A DNA stretch of 58,438 bases, from NCBI GenBank assembly GCA_021203865.1, contig JAJQAJ010000038.1, positions 1 to 58,438 on the forward strand, given 5' to 3'. Numbering within the stretch: the stretch's first letter is position 1; each line of letters begins with the position of its first letter. This DNA comes from Clostridia bacterium (GTDB lineage Bacteria > Bacillota > Clostridia > Christensenellales > Borkfalkiaceae). The notes beneath the pieces are model-generated. The model saw only the letters and a program-made list of their open reading frames with translations, was not told where the DNA came from and searched no databases. This document shows, in pieces, positions 9,688 to 17,393 of the stretch. The translations under genes and the position numbers were made by a program.

Positions 9688-10182
9688 TCACTTCACTTGC
9701 GACAGTATTTCGTCGGCTATTTTGGCAAGCGACTTGTCTTTCGTTAAAATCGTGACATCCGCGGCGGTTTTGTAAACATCGTGCCTTTCGGCGTACAGTG
9801 CCTTCATCTTCCCCACAGGGTCACCGGAAAGGAGGGGACGCACACTGTCGCCCTCGGCCCTTTCGCACAGAACGTCCAGCGGCACGTCGATGAAAAAAAT
9901 CTTCCCGCCGGCCTTCAAAGCGTCAACGTTTCTTTTGAAAAGAACGCAGCCGCCGCCCGTCGAGATTATTACGCCGACGTTTTTTGAAACTTCCGCGACT
10001 ATCTCGCTCTCCAGCTCGCGGAATCTCTCCTCACCCTGTTTTTCAAAGATGTCGGAGATTCTGCCGTATCTAATTTTTATCTCTTCATCGGTGTCGATGA
10101 CTATTCTCTTTGATTTTTTGGAAAGCTCCCTGCCTACGGCGCTCTTGCCGCTGCACGGCATCCCACAAAGAACTATGTTCAT
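9688..10182 (-). CDS. aroK: Shikimate kinase
   Basis: A 164-residue shikimate kinase that phosphorylates shikimate at the 3-hydroxyl with ATP. Walker A is CGMPCSGKSAVG near residue 6; the shikimate-binding DTDEEI, the arginine in ERFRELESE and the GG(G) motif STGGGCV follow. A lid arginine region occurs near residues 110-118. The start overlaps the aroQ stop by four bases (ATGA). All features and the size are standard for the pathway step between AroE and EPSP synthase, which is not encoded in this window. Confidence 0.95.
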   Translation of the reverse strand: MNIVLCGMPCSGKSAVGRELSKKSKRIVIDTDEEIKIRYGRISDIFEKQGEERFRELESEIVAEVSKNVGVIISTGGGCVLFKRNVDALKAGGKIFFIDVPLDVLCERAEGDSVRPLLSGDPVGKMKALYAERHDVYKTAADVTILTKDKSLAKIADEILSQVK

Positions 10183-10598
10183 GATTTAAAACTTTCCGCC
10201 GCGAGAATGTAACTTTTCTTCCCGAAGCCCGCCACGACACCTCTGCAGACGGGCGACAAAACCGAGGTATGGCGAAACTCCTCCCTCGAATAGACGTTTG
10301 ACATGTGCACCTCCGCCACGGGAACGTCAACCGAGGATATCGCATCCCTTATGGCGTAGCTGTAATGCGTGAACGCCCCGGCGTTCAGAATTATTCCGTC
10401 CGCGCCGTCCGCCGCGGCGTCTTCTATGGCGTTTACTATCTCCCCTTCAATGTTGCTCTGGAAAAAGACGCAGTCGTCGCCCTTAAAGTGTTCTTTTATC
10501 TCTTCGTTTATCTCGCCGAGAGTTTCCTCGCCGTACACGCTCTTTTCCCTCGTCCCCGTCATGTTGAGGTTGACGCCGTTTATGAACCAGAATTTCAT
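10179..10598 (-). CDS. aroQ: 3-dehydroquinate dehydratase, type II
   Basis: A 139-residue type II dehydroquinase. The N-terminal signature INGVNLNMTGTREKSVYG contains the usual NLN, the active-site arginine and the tyrosine. SNIEGEIVNAI matches the family SNxEGxxIxxI, ILNAGAFTHYSYAIRDA carries the substrate-binding Asn, and EVHMSNVYSREEFRH holds the catalytic His. The enzyme removes water from 3-dehydroquinate. It lies between the aroB-aroE fusion (14 bases) and aroK (4-base overlap). Confidence 0.95.
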   Translation of the reverse strand: MKFWFINGVNLNMTGTREKSVYGEETLGEINEEIKEHFKGDDCVFFQSNIEGEIVNAIEDAAADGADGIILNAGAFTHYSYAIRDAISSVDVPVAEVHMSNVYSREEFRHTSVLSPVCRGVVAGFGKKSYILAAESFKS

Positions 10599-10612
10599 GT
10601 CACATTTCCTTT

Positions 10613-12469
10613 TCAGCTCTTTTTTTCGTACGCTATGTATAGCTTTTTCGCCGTGGAGGCGCGAGGCTCCAGACCCAGATACGCGCAGTCGGAAAAATAC
10701 GCCTGGTAGAAAAGCATCGCCTCCCCGTTCAGCGTTTTAAGTCCCTCCTCGCGCGCGATCGTCAAAAAAGCGCTCTCCTTCGGCTCATAGATTAAGTCCA
10801 CCGCCACGCCGCAGCAGCGTATGACATCCCTTTCCACGGGTGAGACCCCCTCGCTTTCATGCATCCCGACTCCTGTCGCGTTTATAATGATGTCATAATG
10901 CCGGGGCGTTAGACTATCCAAAACCACGCACCCGAATTTGTCCGCGAGGTCCTCAGCGCCCGCCCTGTCGATGGAATAGACGTCCACAAGACATCCTTCG
11001 TCGCGAAGCTTTTTGGCGACCGACCTTCCGGCGCCGCCGGAGCCTATGAGAAGCACCGAGCGGCCTTCTGCGTCCACCCCGGCGTTTTTCAGCATGAGCA
11101 TGAACCCATCGCCGTCGGTGTTGCGGCCTTCGCGGGGTCCGGTTATGACCGTGTTCACAGCGCCGAAAACTTCGGCGTCGCCGACGAGTTTTTTTATGTG
11201 CGTGAGGATGGTGAGCTTGTACGGAATGGTGACATTGAAGCCGTCGTACTCTTCCATGACGCGCTCGATTTTGTCCTCGAACTCATCCTCTGGCACAGAC
11301 ACTTTGTCGTACACCGCGTCATATCCCAGTTTTTCGCATATGAATTCGTGTATTTTGTCGCTCGTCGATTTGGAAACGTCCCTTCCTATGAGCGCGAGCC
11401 TCACCGGCTCCTTTTGTCTCAGCGCCCTTTCCGCCTCGGAAAGACATCCGGAAAACTCAGATTCTTCCACGGAGATTCTTTTGCTCACACCTCTGCCGCA
11501 CGGCGCGATAATGTCTATTTTTCCGCGTCCAGAATTCTTCTTGTCGTGTCCGGCTATCTTCGTGATTTTGCTTATGCGGTAAAGCTTCGGCATGGGGCCC
11601 GTCACTTTCCCGAGAATTTTTCCGAACTCTTCGTAAAACTTTGGTTCGCACTCGCCCGCGCGGAGGGCCATGTACATCTCGAAGTAAAGCCCCATCGCGA
11701 CGCACTGGCCGTGGGAGCGAAGTCCGTAGAAGAGCTCTATCGCGTGTCCCACGGTGTGTCCGGCGTTAAGGAAGGCCCGCTCGCCGTTTGTGTCCTTTTC
11801 ATCCGCCTCGACAACCTTCGCTTTGAAGGCTATGCAGTCATATGTCACGTCCTCTATGAAGGCCCTGTCGAATATGTCTTCCGCCGAGGACACCTTGTCG
11901 TAAATACCCCTGTCTATCGCGGCGTATTTGACTATCTCGCCCATACCGCAGCGCATTTCCCTGAAAGGCAAGGTAGCTAAAAACATCGGGTCGACGATGA
12001 CCGTCTCCGGCTGGTAAAACGTGCCGACGGCGTTTTTTATCTTTCCCATGTCAACGGCTGTCTTCCCGCCGACAGAGCTGTCCACCTGGGAAAGAAGCGT
12101 GGTCGCCACCTGGCAAAGGTGCACGCCCCTCATGTAGAGCGACGCGGCGAGACCGCCTATGTCACCCACGACACCGCCGCCCATGGCTATGACGAGCGAG
12201 CCGCGGTTAAGCCCCGCTTTCGCCATGGCGCCAAGGATGTCGAAAAGGACGCGCGGGGTTTTGCTCGCCTCTCCCGCCTTCATGACGTACTTCCCTAAAA
12301 GAGAGGGAAAAGATTTTTCAATGAGCCTCGAATATATCCTCGCGACGTTGGTGTCCGTGACAAGGAAAATCGAATCATACCCCAAAGTACTCGCGAAGTT
12401 TTCAAAAGAACCTTCACCGCAGCATATGAGGCTGCCTTGGGGTCCGACGTCAATTTTCAAGGTCTTCAT
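10613..12469 (-). CDS. AroB-AroE fusion: 3-dehydroquinate synthase / shikimate dehydrogenase
   Basis: One uninterrupted 618-codon frame carrying two shikimate-pathway enzymes. Residues 1 to about 345 are 3-dehydroquinate synthase: NAD-binding GGGVVGDIGG near 97, SSVGGKTAVD near 132, and metal ligands in GMGEIVKYA, NAGHTVGHAIE and SHGQCVAMG. Residues about 356-618 are shikimate dehydrogenase: SKSTS for shikimate, NVTIPYK with the catalytic Lys near 418, NTDGDG with the catalytic Asp near 452, and nucleotide motif GSGGAGRS near 476. A short charged linker joins them. All catalytic residues I can place are present, so both halves look active. AroQ, which acts between the two activities, is the next gene. 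Confidence 0.94.
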   Translation of the reverse strand: MKTLKIDVGPQGSLICCGEGSFENFASTLGYDSIFLVTDTNVARIYSRLIEKSFPSLLGKYVMKAGEASKTPRVLFDILGAMAKAGLNRGSLVIAMGGGVVGDIGGLAASLYMRGVHLCQVATTLLSQVDSSVGGKTAVDMGKIKNAVGTFYQPETVIVDPMFLATLPFREMRCGMGEIVKYAAIDRGIYDKVSSAEDIFDRAFIEDVTYDCIAFKAKVVEADEKDTNGERAFLNAGHTVGHAIELFYGLRSHGQCVAMGLYFEMYMALRAGECEPKFYEEFGKILGKVTGPMPKLYRISKITKIAGHDKKNSGRGKIDIIAPCGRGVSKRISVEESEFSGCLSEAERALRQKEPVRLALIGRDVSKSTSDKIHEFICEKLGYDAVYDKVSVPEDEFEDKIERVMEEYDGFNVTIPYKLTILTHIKKLVGDAEVFGAVNTVITGPREGRNTDGDGFMLMLKNAGVDAEGRSVLLIGSGGAGRSVAKKLRDEGCLVDVYSIDRAGAEDLADKFGCVVLDSLTPRHYDIIINATGVGMHESEGVSPVERDVIRCCGVAVDLIYEPKESAFLTIAREEGLKTLNGEAMLFYQAYFSDCAYLGLEPRASTAKKLYIAYEKKS

Positions 12470-13580
12470 AACGTCTCAAAACCTCCGGATACGTGTCCCC
12501 GCCGACTCTTTCGGAGACGACGTCCGCCACGGTGAACGCGGTGACGCTCTCGGCTATCACCTCCGCGGCGCACACGGCGCAAACATCGCTTCTCTCGCCC
12601 GCCGCGCGCATCTCCTTTTTCGTTTCATAGTCGACCGTCGAAAGGCCTTTCATCAGCGTGGGAATGGGTTTCATCGCGAGGCGGATGACTATCTCCTCAC
12701 CGTTTGACATCCCGCCCTCTATGCCGCCGGCATTGTTAGTTTTACGGTAAAATCTTCCGCCGTCATAAAATATCTCGTCATGCACGGCGCTTCCGGGAAG
12801 ACGCGCCGCTTCAAATCCCAGGCCGAACTCCACGCCCTTTATCGCCTGCACGCTCATGAGAGCGCCGGAAAGCCTCGCGTCGAGTTTTTTGTCATACTGC
12901 ATGCAGCTTCCGAACCCGGGTTTTAAGCCCCTCACTCTTATTTCAATGACACCGCCCAATGTGTCGCCCGCGGCCTTCGCTCCATCGATGAGCTTTATGG
13001 CTTCCTCGGATTTTTTTTCGTCGATCATGAAAAGACGGTTAATTTTAACCCTGCCGAAATCGGAGTATGAATATTTGCCGTCGTCATCTACGCCGCCCAC
13101 GGAGACGACCCTTCCGTAGACTTCCACGCCGAGCGGGGCAAGGTACTGTGCCGCCACGGCACCCGCGGCGACTCTTATCGCGGTCTCCCTCGCGCTCGCT
13201 CTCTCCAGCACGTTCCGCGCGTCGCTATGGCCGAATTTTTTAAGGCCTGTAAGGTCGGCGTGCCCGGGGCGCACCGCGGTGACCCGTCTTCCGTCCTCCA
13301 GAGGGCCCTCCGGAGACATGTATTTTTCCCAGTTTTCGTAGTCTTTGTTCTCTATGATAAATGACAGAGGGCTTCCGAGAGTGAGACCTCCTCTCACACC
13401 GGACAAAATGGTAATTTTGTCCTTTTCTATCTTCTGTCTCTCTCCTCTTCCGTAGCCGCCCTGGCGAAGAGCGAGGCTTTCGTCAATCTTCCCTAAGTCT
13501 ATTTTCATGTTTGAGGGAAGTCCCTCGATTATGCCCGAAAGAGCTCTGCCGTGGGATTCTCCGCCGGTTGTGAGTTTCAT
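12450..13580 (-). CDS. aroC: Chorismate synthase
   Basis: A 376-residue FMN-dependent chorismate synthase, which makes chorismate from EPSP. Family signatures include GESHGRALSGIIEGLP at the N-terminus, RQGGYGRGERQKIEKD, the RPGHADLTGLKKFGHSDARNVLERASARET region and NAGGIEGGMSNGE. AAGGTGA lies nine bases before the ATG. It is the first gene of the operon, and its end overlaps the start of the aroB-aroE fusion by 20 bases in another frame. Length and motifs are typical. Confidence 0.96.
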   Translation of the reverse strand: MKLTTGGESHGRALSGIIEGLPSNMKIDLGKIDESLALRQGGYGRGERQKIEKDKITILSGVRGGLTLGSPLSFIIENKDYENWEKYMSPEGPLEDGRRVTAVRPGHADLTGLKKFGHSDARNVLERASARETAIRVAAGAVAAQYLAPLGVEVYGRVVSVGGVDDDGKYSYSDFGRVKINRLFMIDEKKSEEAIKLIDGAKAAGDTLGGVIEIRVRGLKPGFGSCMQYDKKLDARLSGALMSVQAIKGVEFGLGFEAARLPGSAVHDEIFYDGGRFYRKTNNAGGIEGGMSNGEEIVIRLAMKPIPTLMKGLSTVDYETKKEMRAAGERSDVCAVCAAEVIAESVTAFTVADVVSERVGGDTYPEVLRRYEDLEN

Positions 13581-13626
13581 AGCTATTCACCTTAAAATTT
13601 GTCGCGGAGCGCCGCCCGCCTATAAC

Positions 13627-13655
13627 ATTATACGAAATCAAAGCGCCGATGTCCT
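13627..13655 (-). promoter_or_regulatory. Candidate promoter of the aro operon
   Basis: Reading leftward, AGGACA (13655-13650) and TATAAT (13632-13627) are spaced 17 bases apart, about 45 bases before the aroC ATG. The -10 box is perfect and the -35 box matches four of six positions. Confidence 0.5.
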
Positions 13656-13700
13656 CTTTTTTTGCGGGATATTGCCCGGAAAATGCCGGGCATTCATATC

Positions 13701-13738
13701 AAAAGGGGAGGCCCGGGCTGCCTCCTCTCCGTTTTTTT
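13701..13738. terminator. Hairpin terminator after the formate-lyase operon
   Basis: GGGGAGGC (13705-13712) pairs with GCCTCCTC (13720-13727) around a 7-base loop. A four-T run follows on the minus strand and seven Ts on the plus strand, so it could work in both directions. It follows the stop of the glycyl-radical subunit gene. Confidence 0.7.
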
Positions 13739-13968
13739 CACATGGACTCATGTATAGTCCGGTATATGACGTCGTTTTGTTGCTCTTTCGTGAGCTTGTT
13801 GAAATTGACGGCGTATCCCGACACCCTTATGGTGAGCTGGGGATATTTCTCCGGATGCGCCTGCGCGTCCAAAAGCGTGTCCCTGTTAAAGACATTGACA
13901 TTGAGATGGTGCCCGCCGTCCTCACAGTAGCCGTCAAGCATGCTGACAAGATTGTCCACTCTTCCCAT
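13738..13968 (-). CDS. Separate glycyl-radical domain subunit of pyruvate formate-lyase
   Basis: A 76-residue protein that is just the C-terminal glycyl-radical domain of pyruvate formate-lyase. It contains [18 protein letters not shown] and the radical motif [10 protein letters not shown] with the radical glycine at residue 51, 25 residues from the C-terminus as in full-length enzymes. Its first residues continue where the upstream 677-residue core stops. It has its own AGGAGG seven bases before the ATG, and the 19-base gap contains a true TGA, so this is a translational split and not a sequencing frameshift. It resembles the GrcA/YfiD spare-part proteins but has no N-terminal extension. Here it is presumably the only source of the radical glycine for the core. 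Confidence 0.9.
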   Translation of the reverse strand: MGRVDNLVSMLDGYCEDGGHHLNVNVFNRDTLLDAQAHPEKYPQLTIRVSGYAVNFNKLTKEQQNDVIYRTIHESM

Positions 13969-13987
13969 TTTGTTTCCTCCTCAAATT

Positions 13988-16021
13988 TCACTCATCCCTT
14001 CCCAGCGACTGCGGCGTCACCGAGAACGTGTTCGATATGCCGTCCCTGCAGTATTCATACGGAAGTTTCGCCACCGACGCGAGAGACGCGAGCGCGCCGT
14101 TGCTGTCACGTCCGTGCATGGGATTGGCGCCCGGAGCCAAGGGAGTGCCCTTTCTTCTCCCGTCCGGCGTGTTGCCGGTGTTTCTGCCGTACACGACATT
14201 AGACGTTATGGTCAGAATGCTCATTGTGGGCACTGAATCCCTGTACGTGTAATTGGAGCGTATCTTGCTCATGAACGTCTTGACTATCCACACGGCGATG
14301 GAGTCGACCCTGTCGTCGTTGTTGCCGTATTTGGGATAGTCGCCGTCTATTTTGAAGTCGATGACGAGCCCCTCCGCGTCCCTCACGGGATAGACCCTGG
14401 CGTACTTTATCGCCGAAAGTGAATCGGCCGCGCAGGAAAGGCCGGCTATTCCGGTCGCGAAAAACCTCCTCACATTGGTGTCGTGAAGCGACATTTCGAG
14501 CGCTTCGTAGCTGTACTTGTCGTGCGACCAGTGTATGCAGTTGAGTGTGTTGACATAGAGCTCCGCGAGCCAGGTCATCATGTTGTCGAACTTCAAAATG
14601 ACCTCTTCGTATTCGAGCGCCCCGTCGCCGGAAACGGGTTCAAACACGGGTGACACCTGCAGGGCCTTGCCCGTCACTTTGTCCTTTATGATTTCGTCCC
14701 TTCCGCCGTTGATGGCGTAGAGGAGACACTTTATGAGGTTGGCCCTCGCCCCGAAAAACTGCATGTCCTTTCCCACCCTCATGCAGCTCACGCAGCAGGC
14801 TATGCAGTAGTCGTCACCCATTTCGGGACGCATGAGGTCGTCGTTCTCATACTGTATCGACGAGGTTTCGATTGATATTCTCGCGCAGAACCTCTTAAAT
14901 CCCAAAGGCAGTCTTTTTGACCACAGGACCGTGAGATTTGGCTCGGGGGCGGGTCCCAAATTTACGAGAGTGTGGAGTATCCGAAACGACGTCTTCGTGA
15001 CGAGTGTCCTTCCGTCCTCGCCCATGCCGCCGACGGACTCCGTCACCCATGTGGGATCTCCCGAAAAAAGCTCGTTGTAGTCCTTCGTCCTCATGAACTT
15101 GATTATGCGAAGCTTCATGACGAAGTGGTCAATAAGCTCCTGCGCCGAGCTTTCGTCGAGCACGCCCTCCGCGATGTCCCTTTCCATGTATATGTCTATA
15201 AATGTGGTGTTCCGGCCTATGCTCATGGCGGCGCCGTTCTGATCCTTCACCGCACCGAGATATCCGAAATACAGTGCCTGGATGGCCTCCTGAGCGGTTT
15301 TCGCGGGACGGGTTATGTCAAAGCCGTAGGACGCGGCCATCTGGGCGAGCTTTCCCAGCGCGCGAATCTGTTCGGAGAGCTCTTCGCGAAGCTGTATTTT
15401 GTCGGGCGTCATCTCGCCGCCGAGCGCGAGTTTGTCCTTTTCCTTGCACGCTATGAGATGGTCCGTGCCGTAAAGCGCCACGCGCCTGTAATCTCCGACT
15501 ATCCTGCCCCTGCCGTACGTGTCGGGAAGTCCCGTGAGAATATGCGCGGTCCTCGCCCTCCTCATCTCGGGCGTGTATATGTCGAACACACCGTCGTTGT
15601 GAGTCTTGCGGTATTTATGGAATATCTCCGCCGTGTCGGGGTCGATTTCATAGCCGTACATTTCGAGAGCCTCCGCCGCCATGCGGATGCCCCCGTACGG
15701 CTGCAGGGCGCGCTTGAAAGGTTCGTCCGTCTGCAGACCCACAATCTTTTCGAGGTCTCTGTCTATGTACCCGGGGCCGTGGCTGGTTATCGAGGAAACA
15801 GTCTTTGTGTCGGCCTTGTAGACACCACCGTTTTCCCTTTCCTTTTTGTTGAGCTCGAGTATCTCATCCCAGAGTTTTTTCGTCGCGTCGGTAGCATGTG
15901 CCAAAAACGCGTCATCCCCTTCATACGGCGTATAATTTTTCTGTATGAAGTCTCTCACGTCGACTGTGGCGTCTTCGGACCATCTGCCCGCAACAAATCC
16001 CCGCCATCCTTCGTACATCAT
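13988..16021 (-). CDS. pflB: Pyruvate formate-lyase core subunit lacking the glycyl-radical domain
   Basis: A 677-residue formate C-acetyltransferase core (pyruvate + CoA to acetyl-CoA + formate). The active-site cysteine pair is at residues 409-410 in [15 protein letters not shown], and the body is collinear with the PflB 10-stranded barrel. The protein stops at [11 protein letters not shown], exactly where the C-terminal radical domain would begin; that domain is encoded by the next gene. AAGGAG lies nine bases before the first ATG (two ATG codons in tandem). It starts one base after the TAG stop of the thioredoxin-like gene. Core plus subunit total 753 residues, near the usual 740-760. Confidence 0.95.
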   Translation of the reverse strand: MMYEGWRGFVAGRWSEDATVDVRDFIQKNYTPYEGDDAFLAHATDATKKLWDEILELNKKERENGGVYKADTKTVSSITSHGPGYIDRDLEKIVGLQTDEPFKRALQPYGGIRMAAEALEMYGYEIDPDTAEIFHKYRKTHNDGVFDIYTPEMRRARTAHILTGLPDTYGRGRIVGDYRRVALYGTDHLIACKEKDKLALGGEMTPDKIQLREELSEQIRALGKLAQMAASYGFDITRPAKTAQEAIQALYFGYLGAVKDQNGAAMSIGRNTTFIDIYMERDIAEGVLDESSAQELIDHFVMKLRIIKFMRTKDYNELFSGDPTWVTESVGGMGEDGRTLVTKTSFRILHTLVNLGPAPEPNLTVLWSKRLPLGFKRFCARISIETSSIQYENDDLMRPEMGDDYCIACCVSCMRVGKDMQFFGARANLIKCLLYAINGGRDEIIKDKVTGKALQVSPVFEPVSGDGALEYEEVILKFDNMMTWLAELYVNTLNCIHWSHDKYSYEALEMSLHDTNVRRFFATGIAGLSCAADSLSAIKYARVYPVRDAEGLVIDFKIDGDYPKYGNNDDRVDSIAVWIVKTFMSKIRSNYTYRDSVPTMSILTITSNVVYGRNTGNTPDGRRKGTPLAPGANPMHGRDSNGALASLASVAKLPYEYCRDGISNTFSVTPQSLGRDE

Positions 16022-16324
16022 CTATCCAATCTCCTTCAAACGCCTTTCCGCCATCGCGTCAATCCAAAGCTCCAGTATCTCTTCCGGCTGGTAGCCGTAG
16101 CATCTCGCAATCTCTTTCCCGTCAAACATCAGAAGCAGCGCGGGAAGCTTTTCTATGGCGTTTTCCCTGACAATCTCACCGTCGCCTCCCGCCACTACCT
16201 CCTCAAAACCTATCCCCAAGGCGCGTGCCGCTTCCTTCGCGTCCGGCACGGCCTCATAACACTGAGCGCAGTCGCCGGTTATCTCGAGAAGGCCGAATCT
16301 TTCCGGACAGTCTTTTAAGAACAT
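16022..16324 (-). CDS. Small thioredoxin-fold-like CxxC protein
   Basis: A 100-residue protein with GDCAQCYEAV at residues 17-26, a CxxC pair placed as in thioredoxins near the N-terminus of a helix. Later come IEKLPALLLMFDGKEIARCYGY, which resembles the thioredoxin cis-proline strand and following hairpin, and a C-terminal helix. I infer a thiol-disulfide or redox-sensing role. It lies inside the pfl operon: GGAGG is five bases before its ATG, it overlaps pflA by ten bases and abuts the lyase core. No named family could be assigned. It may protect or reduce the active-site cysteines, but that is inference. Confidence 0.7.
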   Translation of the reverse strand: MFLKDCPERFGLLEITGDCAQCYEAVPDAKEAARALGIGFEEVVAGGDGEIVRENAIEKLPALLLMFDGKEIARCYGYQPEEILELWIDAMAERRLKEIG

Positions 16325-17046
16325 AGGTACCTCCGCATCGGTTCGACTTCGCCCCAGGTCGCCGCCCTCACGTCTTTTAAGGGATATTCAATCCCGAGCT
16401 TTTCGTACTTTTCCTTTCCCATGGTGTGATACGGGAGAACCTCCACCTTTTTCACTGTCTTCAAAGACTTTATGAAAATCCTCTCCTCTTCAATCTCTTC
16501 CCGGCATGTCCAGGTGATTCCGGGGACGTACACCTGCCTTATCCACATGGGGACCCCAAGGTCGGAGAGATGCCTCGCGAACGCTCTCGGGTTTTTGGAG
16601 CTTTGTCCGCAGAGTCCAAAATGCTTGTCATCCCGTATGTGTTTTATGTCGAGGAGGACGAGATTGCAGTTTTTGAGAACTTCGTCATGTTTTCTTACGC
16701 AGACCTCGCTCCCTTCATCAAACGTCGCCCCGCTCGTGTCAAGACACGTGTTTATGCCGTCGGCGCTGAGATAAGCGAAAAGTTCGGCGACGAACTCCGG
16801 CTGCATCAGAGGCTCTCCGCCGCTGACAGTGCATCCCCCGCCTCCGGAAAAATAATTTCTGTACGAGGAAACCTTTTTTGCGACCTCTTCCGATGTGAAC
16901 TCCGTATAACCCTTGCCGTAGTCCCAGGTTTCGGGATTATGACAGAACTTGCAGCGCATGGGACAGCCCTGCATGAAGACGACGAACCTTATCCCCGGGC
17001 CGTCAACCGTCCCGAACGATTCAAACGAATTTATCCTGCCCGTCAC
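16315..17046 (-). CDS. pflA: Pyruvate formate-lyase activating enzyme
   Basis: A 243-residue radical-SAM activase that puts the glycyl radical on pyruvate formate-lyase. The cluster motif CxxxCxxC is in QGCPMRCKFCHNPETW near residue 30; the SAM motif TVSGGEPLMQPEF follows. The start is GTG at 17046 with GGAGG ten bases upstream, preceded by a consensus promoter. The closeness of its homologue to PflA rather than to the shorter NrdG is supported by length and by the linked lyase genes. It is the first gene of the operon. Confidence 0.94.
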   Translation of the reverse strand: MTGRINSFESFGTVDGPGIRFVVFMQGCPMRCKFCHNPETWDYGKGYTEFTSEEVAKKVSSYRNYFSGGGGCTVSGGEPLMQPEFVAELFAYLSADGINTCLDTSGATFDEGSEVCVRKHDEVLKNCNLVLLDIKHIRDDKHFGLCGQSSKNPRAFARHLSDLGVPMWIRQVYVPGITWTCREEIEEERIFIKSLKTVKKVEVLPYHTMGKEKYEKLGIEYPLKDVRAATWGEVEPMRRYLCS

Positions 17047-17100
17047 TTCGCGTCAGCCTCCCGTGAACCCACCTTTGCCTTCTGGCGGCGGGTAAGTAAG

Positions 17101-17130
17101 ATTATACATGGTCCCTATATGGCGTGTCAA
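17101..17130 (-). promoter_or_regulatory. Promoter of the pfl operon
   Basis: Reading leftward, TTGACA (17130-17125) and TATAAT (17106-17101) are both perfect sigma-A hexamers with an 18-base spacer, about 55 bases before the pflA GTG. The 347-base gap 17047-17393 also holds the NrdR-like box, an imperfect inverted repeat and the feoB terminator. Confidence 0.85.
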
Positions 17131-17138
17131 TACAATAA

Positions 17139-17154
17139 ACACTATATATTGTGT
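17139..17154. promoter_or_regulatory. NrdR-box-like operator
   Basis: ACACTATATATTGTGT matches the published NrdR consensus acaCwAtATaTwGtgt at every position. It lies eight bases upstream of the pfl -35 box. NrdR boxes normally occur as pairs about three helical turns apart; I found only a weak second match (11 of 16) at 17112-17127, 27 bases away. No nrd gene is nearby. Confidence 0.6.
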
Positions 17155-17306
17155 TAAATTTGTAAAACCTCGGCATATGTGGAAATTTAACCATTTTTGT
17201 GATATTCGTTCACTTTTGGCGTCAAAGCTTCACAAAGAGACGTGAAATTCCCGTAAGATTTGACTTTCGCCGCGAAAATGACAGATTCGGCGGCCTTTGA
17301 TCCCGT

Positions 17307-17337
17307 AAAAAATCGGAGGCGGAAGCAGCCGTCTCCG
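17307..17337 (-). terminator. Intrinsic terminator of feoB
   Basis: CGGAGGCGG (17314-17322) pairs with CCGTCTCCG (17329-17337) over nine bases including one wobble pair, with a 6-base loop. On the minus strand the stem is followed by ATTTTTTAC. Confidence 0.8.
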
Positions 17338-17393
17338 ACATTGAACCATGCTCTATGCATATACATTACTATATAATAGGAAGGGCGCGCGGA

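Noticed and set aside
14972..16318. 448-codon open frame on the plus strand opposite pflB
   Set aside because: It is a shadow of the lyase gene: no ribosome binding site, no recognisable domain, and it runs across three well-supported minus-strand genes.
17198..17213. CRP/FNR-type site GTGA...TCAC upstream of the pfl promoter
   Set aside because: The spacer is seven bases, not six, and the flanks do not match; too far upstream to call.
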